Shown: positions 1 to 6,311 of the stretch, in pieces
Layout of the letters: each line of letters starts with the position of its first letter
Numbering within the stretch: the stretch's first letter is position 1
Assembly (NCBI GenBank): GCA_017613995.1
Contig: JAGACT010000119.1
Span: 1-14,463, forward strand
Direction of reading: 5' to 3'
DNA: 14,463 nt
DNA from: Eubacteriaceae bacterium
GTDB taxonomy: Bacteria > Bacillota > Clostridia > Eubacteriales > Anaerofustaceae
Notes under the pieces: generated by a model
Seen by the model: the letters and a program-made list of their open reading frames with translations, nothing else
What the model was told of the DNA's origin: nothing
Database searches by the model: none
Translations under genes and position numbers: made by a program

Positions 1-1319
1 CGCTCTACAATTCCGCATTCTCTTTTGACCTGGGCGATATAAAGGTTCGACACCTTCAGCCCGTATTTTTCCAACACGTAGGACTTGATTTCTTCATAGG
101 TTGCCTTGGTTTCCGCACTGGATACTTCAAGCTCTGAGATATCCAGATCCACTTCAATTGTCGTGTCAGGTTTGCGTTGGGACAAAAGGCAAACCGTCTC
201 GACATGTTCAGTGAATGGGAACATGTCATAGGGCCGGATCCTTTTTACCCTGTAGCCGTTGCGGGTGAGCCATCCGAGATCCCTTGACAGGCTGGAGGGG
301 TCGCATGAGATATATGCGACGCGGGACGGTGAGAGCTCCTTCATGCTCTTCATGAATTTCACCGTACTGCCGCTGCGGGGAGGATCCATTATCACGCAGT
401 CGATATGTTCCCCCTGTTTTGCCAGCCTGCTCATATACTCCGAGGCGTCCGCCTTCACGAAAGTTATGTTCTCCCTGCCGTTTGCGGATGCATTGACCGC
501 CGCGTCCTTTACCGCCGCTGCGTTCTGTTCCACTCCGATGACTGATCCCGCGTTCTTCGACGCGATGATCCCTATGGTCCCGGTGCCGCAGTAGGCATCA
601 ATAAGGCGATCGGTCTTCTTAAGCTTCAGAAAGCCGATCGCGTCCTCATACAGCCTGGAAGCCATAACGGGATTGACCTGGTAAAAGCTTCCCGAGGATA
701 TGCGGAAGTTCATCCCGCACAGACTGTCCTCAATGTAACCGTCCCCGAAGAGCACCCTGGAGGTGCGTCCCAGCACCACACTGGTGAAGTCGGAGTTCAC
801 GCTCTGGACCACGCTTCTTATCGCCGGATGGGCCTTCGTCAGGTCCGATACGAAAGCCTCCGCGTTAGGAAACTCCTCCCTGGCGGTGACCAGGGTCACC
901 AGCAGCTGTCCGCTGTAGCGGCCCACCCTGATCTGTACGTGTCTCAGAAAGCCCGTCATCTTATCGTCCTCGAAGGCCCTCAGATGATGCTTTTTCATCA
1001 GGCTCTTGACCGTGTTTATCACTTCTGCGGCGGAGCGGTCCTCCAGCATGCATTCGGGCACGGTGATTATCCGGTGGGTCGAAGGAGCGTACTGGCCGCT
1101 GATGATCCTGCCGTTTCTGATCCCTATGGCGGAATTCACCTTGCAGCGGTAGTAGAGGGGATCGTCCATCCCCTCTATCTCGTCCACGTGGCCGTAGCGG
1201 CCCAGCAGGCCGATAAGATTCATCATCTTGATACTCAGCTGATCCCGGTATGATATGCCCTGGTAGCGGCATCCTCCGCATCTGCCCTTCGCGGGACAGA
1301 CCTTCAAGTCATTTTTCAT
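1..1319 (-). CDS. rlmD: 23S rRNA (uracil-5)-methyltransferase RlmD-type, C-terminus off window
   Basis: SAM-dependent RNA methyltransferase of the TrmA/RlmC/RlmD family, expected to make 5-methyluridine in 23S rRNA. The 439 visible residues begin with a Cys pattern typical of the family's [4Fe-4S] site (C8, C14, C17, and C90 in PEC). Then come the SAM-binding loop DAYCGTGTIG (241-250), DPPRSG (312-317), the catalytic Cys in SCDPSSLSRD (C339) and FPFTEHVETV (367-376). There is no N-terminal TRAM domain: the protein starts almost directly at the Cys cluster. After the catalytic domain (about residue 380) the frame stays open through a charged helical tail containing SAETKATYEE and cut by the window edge. 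I recall similar tails on clostridial RlmD proteins. The start is ATG at 1319, overlapping the TGA of the upstream peptidase gene by one base (TGATG), so translation is probably coupled. It is the third gene of a minus-strand operon. RlmD versus RlmCD specificity cannot be settled here. Confidence 0.9.
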   Translation of the reverse strand, partial: MKNDLKVCPAKGRCGGCRYQGISYRDQLSIKMMNLIGLLGRYGHVDEIEGMDDPLYYRCKVNSAIGIRNGRIISGQYAPSTHRIITVPECMLEDRSAAEVINTVKSLMKKHHLRAFEDDKMTGFLRHVQIRVGRYSGQLLVTLVTAREEFPNAEAFVSDLTKAHPAIRSVVQSVNSDFTSVVLGRTSRVLFGDGYIEDSLCGMNFRISSGSFYQVNPVMASRLYEDAIGFLKLKKTDRLIDAYCGTGTIGIIASKNAGSVIGVEQNAAAVKDAAVNASANGRENITFVKADASEYMSRLAKQGEHIDCVIMDPPRSGSTVKFMKSMKELSPSRVAYISCDPSSLSRDLGWLTRNGYRVKRIRPYDMFPFTEHVETVCLLSQRKPDTTIEVDLDISELEVSSAETKATYEEIKSYVLEKYGLKVSNLYIAQVKRECGIVE

Positions 1320-2359
1320 CAGATATTAAGATATCCCTTCAGTACCTTCAGTGAATTGTATACTCCGTCGATGTGGCTCCTTTCATAGCCGTGGGACGCA
1401 TATACTCCCGCGCCGATGAGGCCGTGGCGGATATCGCTTCCGGCACAAAGGGTGGCTTCCACGTCGCTGCCGTAATGGGGATAGACGTCCACGGCGTAAT
1501 CCGCCCCCTCCTTTTTCGCGGCTTCTATGAGAGAGCCCACCACGCTGTAGCTGTAGGGTCCTCTGGAATCCTTCGCGCAGATGGATACCATGCGCTCCGT
1601 GCACTCAAGGCCCTCGCCCACGCATCCCATGTCCACGCAGACGGATTCCGTGACTCCAGGCGGCACCGAGGAGCTGCCGCCGTGGCCCACCTCCTCGTAT
1701 ACGGTGATGTGGGCATAGACGTGCCTCTGGGGAACTGCTTTCGTATCCTTCATGTAGGCGGCCAGGCCCAGGATTATGCCCACGGAGAGCTTGTCGTCCA
1801 GAAAACGGCTCTTTATGTATCCCGACGGGGTGAGCCTGCTTCTGGGATCGAAGGCCACGATGTCGCCGTTTTCGATACCCAGATCCCTTACGTCCTGGGC
1901 GCTGCGCACGTCCTCATCCAGCACTATCTCCGTGGAATCGAAGTCCCTCTTTTTGTCCGAGTAGTCGGAGTTCACGTGGATCGACGCGTCGACCAGCTGC
2001 AGAGTCCCTTCGTATACCCTGCCGTCCCTGGTATAGATCCTTACGTTTTCCGCTTCGCCGTTGTTGGCGTTCATCCCTCCCAGAGAGGTTATGCGGATCC
2101 TTCCGTTCGATTTGATCTGGGCCACCATGCCGCCCAGTGTATCGGTATGGGCCTGCAGCAGGAGGCCGTCTTCGTCATTTTTGCCACCCAGATCCGCCAG
2201 GACGCCGCCTTTGCCGGTGATGCGGGCGCTGAAGCCCAGCGCCTCGAACTCCTTCTTCACCCACTGCGCCGCCTCTGATGTATATCCCACGGGCGAATCG
2301 ATGGCCAGAAGCTCCATCGTCTTTTCCACTGCGTAATCGCGGTATTTTGTATCAGGCAT
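1319..2359 (-). CDS. M42-family (glutamyl aminopeptidase/endoglucanase-like) metallopeptidase
   Basis: Predicted cytoplasmic dinuclear-metal aminopeptidase of family M42, 346 residues, the usual family size. Visible motifs: LLQAHTDTLGG with the first metal-ligand His (H71); FLDDKLS with the bridging Asp (188-189); YEEVGHGG with the catalytic/ligand Glu pair (222-223); CVDMG with a ligand Asp (D243); and a C-terminal ASHGYERSH region (H323, H329) that should supply the last His ligand. The frame extends upstream to 2542 but that part overlaps the radical SAM gene. ATG at 2359 is preferred because it follows GGAGG at about 7 bases and lies only two bases after the upstream stop. It is the middle gene of a three-gene operon. 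Substrate cannot be read from the sequence; M42 members remove N-terminal residues from peptides, and some are annotated as cellulases in error. Confidence 0.88.
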   Translation of the reverse strand: MPDTKYRDYAVEKTMELLAIDSPVGYTSEAAQWVKKEFEALGFSARITGKGGVLADLGGKNDEDGLLLQAHTDTLGGMVAQIKSNGRIRITSLGGMNANNGEAENVRIYTRDGRVYEGTLQLVDASIHVNSDYSDKKRDFDSTEIVLDEDVRSAQDVRDLGIENGDIVAFDPRSRLTPSGYIKSRFLDDKLSVGIILGLAAYMKDTKAVPQRHVYAHITVYEEVGHGGSSSVPPGVTESVCVDMGCVGEGLECTERMVSICAKDSRGPYSYSVVGSLIEAAKKEGADYAVDVYPHYGSDVEATLCAGSDIRHGLIGAGVYASHGYERSHIDGVYNSLKVLKGYLNI

Positions 2360-2361
2360 TT

Positions 2362-3276
2362 TTATTCCTCCGTCGGTGTGTATTTTTCTCCCTGAACGAG
2401 ACCGTCGTCCCGGAAGCGTTTCATTATCGTATTGAGGACCCTCTTCTTGTCGGAGCTCCACATGGGGGCGAGAAGATATTGTTTGTTGCCGTCCCCGGTC
2501 AGCCGGTGCACCGTCATGTCCCTTCTTATGTGCCTTATGCACTCCTCCAGCACGTCGATGTATTCGTCCAGCTCCATCAGGGATATCCTTCCCTGTTCGT
2601 ACTCAGACGCCAGATCGGTGCCCGAGAGCACATGGAGCATATGGAACTTGATGCCGTCGGCGCCGCTGCGGGCTATGTGCAGCGCGGTGGCGGTGATCAT
2701 TTCATGGCTCTCCCCCGGCAGGCCTATGATCATGTGGGCCACGGTCTCCACTCCCCTGGAGGAAAGAGCAGCTACGGCATCGTCGTAAGTTTTAAGGGGA
2801 TAGCCCCTCCTTATGTACTGTGCGCTTTTTTCATGTACGGTCTGAAGGCCCATCTCCACCATTAGCGGTTTAATTGCGGCCAGCTCCTCCAGTACCCCAA
2901 GCACGTCCTCCCCGAGACAGTCGGGCCGGGTGGCTATGGACAGCGCGGCGATATCATCCCGCATCACCACCGGAAGGTAGAGTTCCCTGAGCCTTTCGGG
3001 GGAAGCGTAGGTATTGGTGTAGCTCTGAAAGTAGGCCATGTACCTGCCGCCGGGGTTCTTCTTCTCCACCCGGGAACGGGCCCGCTCTATCTGAGCGGAT
3101 ATGTCGCCGCAGAGGGGTTCGGAGAAGTCTCCGCTGCCCTCCCTGCAGAAGATGCATCCCCGGGTGCCGGCGGTGCCGTCCCTGTTCGGACAGGAAAAGC
3201 CCCCGTCCAGTGACAGCTTGTAGACCTTTGTTCCGAAACGCTCCCTCATCTCGTCGTTGAAACTTCTGTAGTACAT
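2362..3276 (-). CDS. TIGR01212-family radical SAM protein (YhcC-like)
   Basis: Radical SAM enzyme of the TIGR01212/YhcC group, 304 residues, with the signature GGFSCPNRDGT...GCIFC near the N-terminus. C29, C41 and C44 (C-x11-C-x2-C) are the likely [4Fe-4S] ligands. Other family segments visible are a tyrosine-rich FQSYTNTYA stretch, IATRPDCL, EMGLQTVHE and HMIIGLPGE. The biochemical role of this group is not firmly established; similarity to Elp3-type radical SAM domains suggests an RNA or protein modification reaction, which is inference only. It is the first gene of the operon with the M42 peptidase (2 bases downstream) and rlmD. The start is taken as ATG at 3276, because homologues I recall have about 20-30 residues before the Cys motif. 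There is no Shine-Dalgarno sequence there, and an extended -10 element lies immediately upstream. Confidence 0.87.
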   Translation of the reverse strand: MYYRSFNDEMRERFGTKVYKLSLDGGFSCPNRDGTAGTRGCIFCREGSGDFSEPLCGDISAQIERARSRVEKKNPGGRYMAYFQSYTNTYASPERLRELYLPVVMRDDIAALSIATRPDCLGEDVLGVLEELAAIKPLMVEMGLQTVHEKSAQYIRRGYPLKTYDDAVAALSSRGVETVAHMIIGLPGESHEMITATALHIARSGADGIKFHMLHVLSGTDLASEYEQGRISLMELDEYIDVLEECIRHIRRDMTVHRLTGDGNKQYLLAPMWSSDKKRVLNTIMKRFRDDGLVQGEKYTPTEE

Positions 3277-3282
3277 AGGATT

Positions 3283-3291
3283 ATTTTATCA
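3283..3291 (-). promoter_or_regulatory. Putative extended -10 promoter abutting the radical SAM start codon
   Basis: On the minus strand the sequence TGATAAAAT (TG-n-TAAAAT) ends six bases before the ATG at 3276, so transcription would begin at or next to the start codon. A -35 at the correct spacing is poor (TTTTAT, in the T-tract of the upstream terminator). It would drive the radical SAM, M42 peptidase and rlmD operon. Confidence 0.45.
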
Positions 3292-3304
3292 CAAACGGGG
3301 GCGC

Positions 3305-3333
3305 AATAAAAAAGGAACGGCCCGGGGCCGTTC
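3305..3333 (-). terminator. Rho-independent terminator of the DUF4230/rhomboid-like unit
   Basis: Perfect 8-bp GC-rich stem (3315-3322 with 3326-3333, 3-base loop), followed on the minus strand by a T-rich run (3313-3305). It lies 12 bases after the stop codon of the rhomboid-like gene. Confidence 0.9.
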
Positions 3334-3345
3334 TGTGCTCGTTTG

Positions 3346-3975
3346 TTATTTCATCCTGTTCTTCATTCTTCTGAAGGCAAGCTTCAGATCCAGCATCAGG
3401 TCCTTTCCGAAGAAGACCAGCAGGCCCGAGAAGGACGAAATGATCATCAGCTTGGTGGCAAGGCCTCCCATTATGAAGCTGACTGCCATCAGGGCGAGAT
3501 CCAGATACGCCAGATACTTCACCTTCACCGGAAGCACGAAGAACAATAGTATCTCCTGGTCCGGATAAAGGTAGGCGAAAGCCAGGAAGATCGACAGGTT
3601 GATGTATACTCCGGTGAACACCGTACCGGACAGCATGCAGGCCAGGATGGATCCCAGCATGCAGATCAGGTAATAGATGGTGAACAGCTGGCTGCCCCAG
3701 GTATGCTCCAGGGTATTGCCCAGGTAATAATAGAAATATATGCTGATGATGAAATACAGGAGCCTGGAGTCCGCGGGCACGAGCACAAAGCTCACCAGAC
3801 GCCAGATCTGCCCTGCCAGCACCGCGGAGCGGTCCAGCACCAGGTAGCCTATGAGGGGGGCACGGAACACATAATGCACCACGTACACCACCAGGGTGAG
3901 AAGGCTGATGTGAAGCATCAGGTTGTCTATGTGAAATTTCGGATATTTTCTTATGAACTTGTTTACGTACTTCAA
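3346..3975 (-). CDS. Rhomboid-like multi-pass membrane protein lacking the catalytic Ser motif
   Basis: Integral membrane protein of about 209 residues with five or six hydrophobic segments. The first is around LMLHISLLTLVVYVVHY, and a later one contains LLFFVLPVKVKYLAYLD. The segment GQIWRLVSFVLVP, then YYYLGNTLEHTWG, resembles the TM1-loop-TM2 region of rhomboids (R-L...G-x-x-x-E...G). The GxSG catalytic serine motif is absent: the matching region reads YINLSIFLAFA. I recall similar clostridial proteins annotated as rhomboid family; this one is probably not an active protease. Start: a TTG at 3975 follows GGAGG by 5 bases and fits homologue length. The alternative is GTG at 4002, which overlaps the upstream TGA as GTGA but has no Shine-Dalgarno sequence. 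It is the second gene of the DUF4230 unit and ends at a strong terminator. Its function is unknown. Confidence 0.72.
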   Translation of the reverse strand: MKYVNKFIRKYPKFHIDNLMLHISLLTLVVYVVHYVFRAPLIGYLVLDRSAVLAGQIWRLVSFVLVPADSRLLYFIISIYFYYYLGNTLEHTWGSQLFTIYYLICMLGSILACMLSGTVFTGVYINLSIFLAFAYLYPDQEILLFFVLPVKVKYLAYLDLALMAVSFIMGGLATKLMIISSFSGLLVFFGKDLMLDLKLAFRRMKNRMK

Positions 3976-3998
3976 GTTGTCCTCCGGTTCAGCGGGAA

Positions 3999-4598
3999 TC
4001 ACTGAAATATTATATCATAATTCTTGATGCCTTCTATCTTCGAGAGCAGTTCCAGCACCGCTTTCTGAGCAGATTCGTCGGCGCGCTCAAGAAGGCCGTC
4101 CTCCAGAGCCCTCTTCTCGTTAAGCTCCTTCTGCTCGGATTCGAATCCGGTCACGTCCTCCACTTTGATGGGATTGAAAAGGTTCGTCTTCTCGTCCAGC
4201 ACCTGTACGCTGCCCTCGTCTATCTCGTGGGAGATGATCTTCGAAGCGGGAAGCTTGATGTATATGGTGTAGCCGTCGGTGGTCACCTTGACCTTGCCCA
4301 GGTCTATGCCGGCCTGAATGGTGCCGCTGTAGGACACGATGAAGCTCTTGCCGGTCAGGGGGATGGTCCAGTCCCTGAACATCAGGGAATTGGTGAAGCT
4401 GCCCATGGCGGTGTAATTATAAGTTTCCGTGACGAGGATCTTCGTATCGTCGAATACCGCCATGACGGTCTCGGAAGTTATGCTGGCGGGTCCTATCCTG
4501 ATGGGCCCCTCGTAGCGGGTGCCAAGATAGAAGCACACCAGCGCCACCACGGCCAGCAGTATGAGTACTCTTACCACGCGTCTTACGCTTTTGCCCAT
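3999..4598 (-). CDS. DUF4230 domain-containing membrane-anchored protein
   Basis: Protein of 199 residues with basic N-terminal residues and one hydrophobic segment (about 7-26, VRVLILLAVVALVCFYLG), which acts as an anchor or uncleaved signal. The rest should lie outside the membrane. The body has DUF4230 character: an early segment with VTETYNYTAMGSF, alternating beta-type sequence such as KSFIVSYSGTIQAGIDL and YTIYIKLPASKIISHEID, then a charged helical C-terminus that ends in an NYDIIFQ-like strand. The role of DUF4230 is not known. ATG at 4598 has GGAGG 5 bases upstream, and a near-consensus promoter lies about 30 bases before it. It is followed directly by the rhomboid-like membrane gene, with which it overlaps or nearly overlaps, so the two may act together at the membrane. 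Confidence 0.8.
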   Translation of the reverse strand: MGKSVRRVVRVLILLAVVALVCFYLGTRYEGPIRIGPASITSETVMAVFDDTKILVTETYNYTAMGSFTNSLMFRDWTIPLTGKSFIVSYSGTIQAGIDLGKVKVTTDGYTIYIKLPASKIISHEIDEGSVQVLDEKTNLFNPIKVEDVTGFESEQKELNEKRALEDGLLERADESAQKAVLELLSKIEGIKNYDIIFQ

Positions 4599-4627
4599 AT
4601 TTTCCTCCGGAATGGTTCTTCCCCATG

Positions 4628-4656
4628 ATTTTAATCCACCGCGGCATCCGTGTCAA
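4628..4656 (-). promoter_or_regulatory. Sigma-A-type promoter for the DUF4230/rhomboid-like unit
   Basis: On the minus strand there is a perfect -35 TTGACA (4656-4651), a 17-bp spacer and a -10 TAAAAT (4633-4628), upstream of the ATG at 4598. This is one of the best promoter matches in the window. Confidence 0.82.
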
Positions 4657-4699
4657 ATCACTTAATGGGATTCTCATTATTCCTCCGGGAATTCGCTCA

Positions 4700-4708
4700 T
4701 GGTATAAT
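4700..4708 (+). promoter_or_regulatory. Extended -10 promoter for hslO
   Basis: TGGTATAAT on the plus strand, a perfect -10 with an extended TG element, 33 bases before the hslO ATG. The -35 at 17 bp spacing (TTCCTC) is weak, as is common when the extended -10 is strong. It is divergent from the DUF4230 promoter, the two -35 regions being about 24 bases apart. Confidence 0.7.
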
Positions 4709-4741
4709 ATACAGACAAACGAACAGATCGGAGATAGGATA

Positions 4742-5629
4742 ATGTCTGATGTTTCATATATATCCAGCTGCGTGACCCGGGACGGCTCGGCGAGGCTCAT
4801 CTTCGCCAACACCACTTCGATAATGCGATATCGAAGCTCCCTGGAACCCATGAGCGATACATCAGTGGCGGTGATGGGCAGGGCCCTTACCGCGGCCTCC
4901 ATCATGGGAAGCATGGGTAAGACCTATGAGGAAAAGCTGACGCTGCAGGTCAGGGGCGACGGCCCCGCGGGGAACGTCACCGCCGTATCCGACAGCTGGG
5001 GGAACGTACGCGCCTGCATGGACGAACCCATGGTGGAGCTGCCGAACCGGGCGGACGGCAAGATCGACGTGGGAGGAGCCGTGGGAAGCGGAAGCCTCAT
5101 CGTCATGAAGGACCTGGGGCTCAAGGAGCCCTATACCGCCGTGTGCGAGCTCGTAAGCGGGGAGATAGCGGAGGACGTGACCTCATACTATGCCAGGAGC
5201 GAACAGACCCCCACGGTATGCGCCCTGGGAGTCAGGATCGAGCCCGACATGAGCGTGTCTGTATCAGCGGGCTTCATGCTGCAGCTGCTGCCCTTCTACG
5301 ACGAAGGGATCATAGACCTGATTGAAAAGAATCTCACGGATCTTCCCTCCGTCACCGACATGGTGTTTTCCGGCATGGACGACACCGCCGTGTTCGACCG
5401 CATCCTCAGGGACATCCCCTACGATCCCCTGGACCGCCATGACATAGAATACCGCTGCAACTGCTCCAGGGAGCGCTACTACACGGCCCTGATGAGCCTG
5501 GGAGAGGACGAGATACGCTCCCTGGCGCAGGCGGGAGAACCCGTCGAGACGGTATGCAGCTTCTGCAGGAAGAAATACGTCTTTGCCACCGACGGAAACA
5601 CCATACTGGAGAAGGAGGAGACTTTATGA
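4742..5629 (+). CDS. hslO: Hsp33 redox-regulated molecular chaperone
   Basis: Cytoplasmic holdase chaperone of 295 residues, the normal Hsp33 length. The C-terminal redox switch is complete: CNC (C239, C241) and CSFC (C272, C275), four cysteines that bind zinc when reduced and form disulfides to activate the chaperone under oxidative or unfolding stress. The N-terminal domain shows ARLIFANTTSIM and GRALTAASIMGSM, and the middle has RADGKIDVGGAVGSGSLIVM, as expected for the family. The frame is open upstream to 4625, but ATG at 4742 is chosen because GGAG lies 8 bases before it and the protein then starts like homologues. Its stop overlaps the start of the next gene (ATGA), so the two are co-transcribed and probably translationally coupled. 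Confidence 0.95.
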   Translation: MSDVSYISSCVTRDGSARLIFANTTSIMRYRSSLEPMSDTSVAVMGRALTAASIMGSMGKTYEEKLTLQVRGDGPAGNVTAVSDSWGNVRACMDEPMVELPNRADGKIDVGGAVGSGSLIVMKDLGLKEPYTAVCELVSGEIAEDVTSYYARSEQTPTVCALGVRIEPDMSVSVSAGFMLQLLPFYDEGIIDLIEKNLTDLPSVTDMVFSGMDDTAVFDRILRDIPYDPLDRHDIEYRCNCSRERYYTALMSLGEDEIRSLAQAGEPVETVCSFCRKKYVFATDGNTILEKEETL

Positions 5630-6267
5630 GATTTGCCATGTCCTACAGCTGCGGCAAGGATTCCACCCTGGCGCTGCATAAGATGATATCCGAAGGGAAC
5701 GAATGCGTCGCGCTGATAATCGTCATAAACCGCGCCCAGGGCCGCTCCTTCTTTCACGGCATAAGCACGGACCTTCTCAGAAAGTACGAAAAGTGTCTGG
5801 GGCTGCCGGTGATAGAATGCCCCTCCGTGGGAGATGACTACCATCTGGCCATAGAGGAGGGCTTCAGAAAAGCCGGGGATATGGGGGCGGAGGCCATCGT
5901 ATTCGGCGACATAGACATCCAGGGAAACAGGGAATGGTCCGAGGAAAGATGCCGCAGTGTCGGACTCCCCGCCGTGTTCCCCCTGTGGCATGCCGACAGA
6001 AAGAAGAACGTTTCCGAGGTCATGGACGCAGGTTACACCTGCATCATCAAGACCATCAACAATACCCTGCTCCCGGAGGAGCTGCTGGGAAAAGCCATAA
6101 GTCCTGAAACTGTGGCCGTGATGGAAGAGCGGGGCATCGATATCTGCGGCGAGAACGGAGAGTACCACACCTTCACCGCCGACGGGCCGATATTTATTAC
6201 TCCCCTGGAATACGAGGCGGGAGAGATCCTGCGCTTCGGGGATTTTTCGGTAATAGACATAAACTGA
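5626..6267 (+). CDS. Dph6/DUF71-type ATP pyrophosphatase (diphthine--ammonia ligase-like)
   Basis: PP-loop (adenine nucleotide alpha hydrolase) protein of 213 residues, COG2102 type. The N-terminus holds the ATP-binding PP-loop SYSCGKDSTLALHKM (6-20; SCGKDS in place of SGGKDS). Further family segments are VFGDIDIQGNREWSEE (92-107), AVFPLW (116-121) and the signature CGENGEYHTF (174-183). Eukaryotic and archaeal Dph6 amidate diphthine on elongation factor 2. Bacteria lack diphthamide, so the substrate here is unknown; many bacterial members are simply annotated as diphthine--ammonia ligase. The frame opens at 5554, but ATG at 5626 has GGAGG 7 bases upstream and overlaps the hslO stop codon by four bases. 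A strong terminator follows directly. Confidence 0.85.
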   Translation: MRFAMSYSCGKDSTLALHKMISEGNECVALIIVINRAQGRSFFHGISTDLLRKYEKCLGLPVIECPSVGDDYHLAIEEGFRKAGDMGAEAIVFGDIDIQGNREWSEERCRSVGLPAVFPLWHADRKKNVSEVMDAGYTCIIKTINNTLLPEELLGKAISPETVAVMEERGIDICGENGEYHTFTADGPIFITPLEYEAGEILRFGDFSVIDIN

Positions 6268-6299
6268 GGAGAGGCTCGCGCCTCTCCTCATCTTTTTTT
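6265..6299 (+). terminator. Rho-independent terminator of the hslO unit
   Basis: Perfect 11-bp stem (6265-6275 with 6280-6290, 4-base loop), then seven consecutive T (6293-6299). The stem includes the TGA stop codon of the ATP pyrophosphatase gene. Read on the minus strand the hairpin has only a short T stretch, so it may weakly stop transcripts from the facing gene. Confidence 0.95.
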
Positions 6300-6311
6300 A
6301 TTCTGTGCGTT

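Noticed and set aside
1373..2278. Long plus-strand open frame opposite the M42 peptidase
   Set aside because: It is antisense to a gene with full catalytic motifs; its translation shows no domain and it has the typical composition of a GC-driven shadow frame.
2360..2542. N-terminal extension of the M42 peptidase frame to 2542
   Set aside because: It overlaps the end of the radical SAM gene and encodes a basic, non-homologous sequence. ATG at 2359 has GGAGG at proper spacing and fits family length.
4417..4677. Minus-strand frame starting at ATG 4677 with a good GGAGG site, overlapping the DUF4230 gene in another frame
   Set aside because: It begins upstream of the DUF4230 promoter, inside the hslO control region. 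It then overlaps DUF4230 out of frame, giving a basic, low-quality sequence (TRGKSTHTAGRGG...). The Shine-Dalgarno match is probably chance.
5479..6291. Minus-strand 270-codon frame opposite the Dph6-like gene
   Set aside because: It is the antisense shadow of two overlapping real genes and the terminator; there is no ribosome site or domain.
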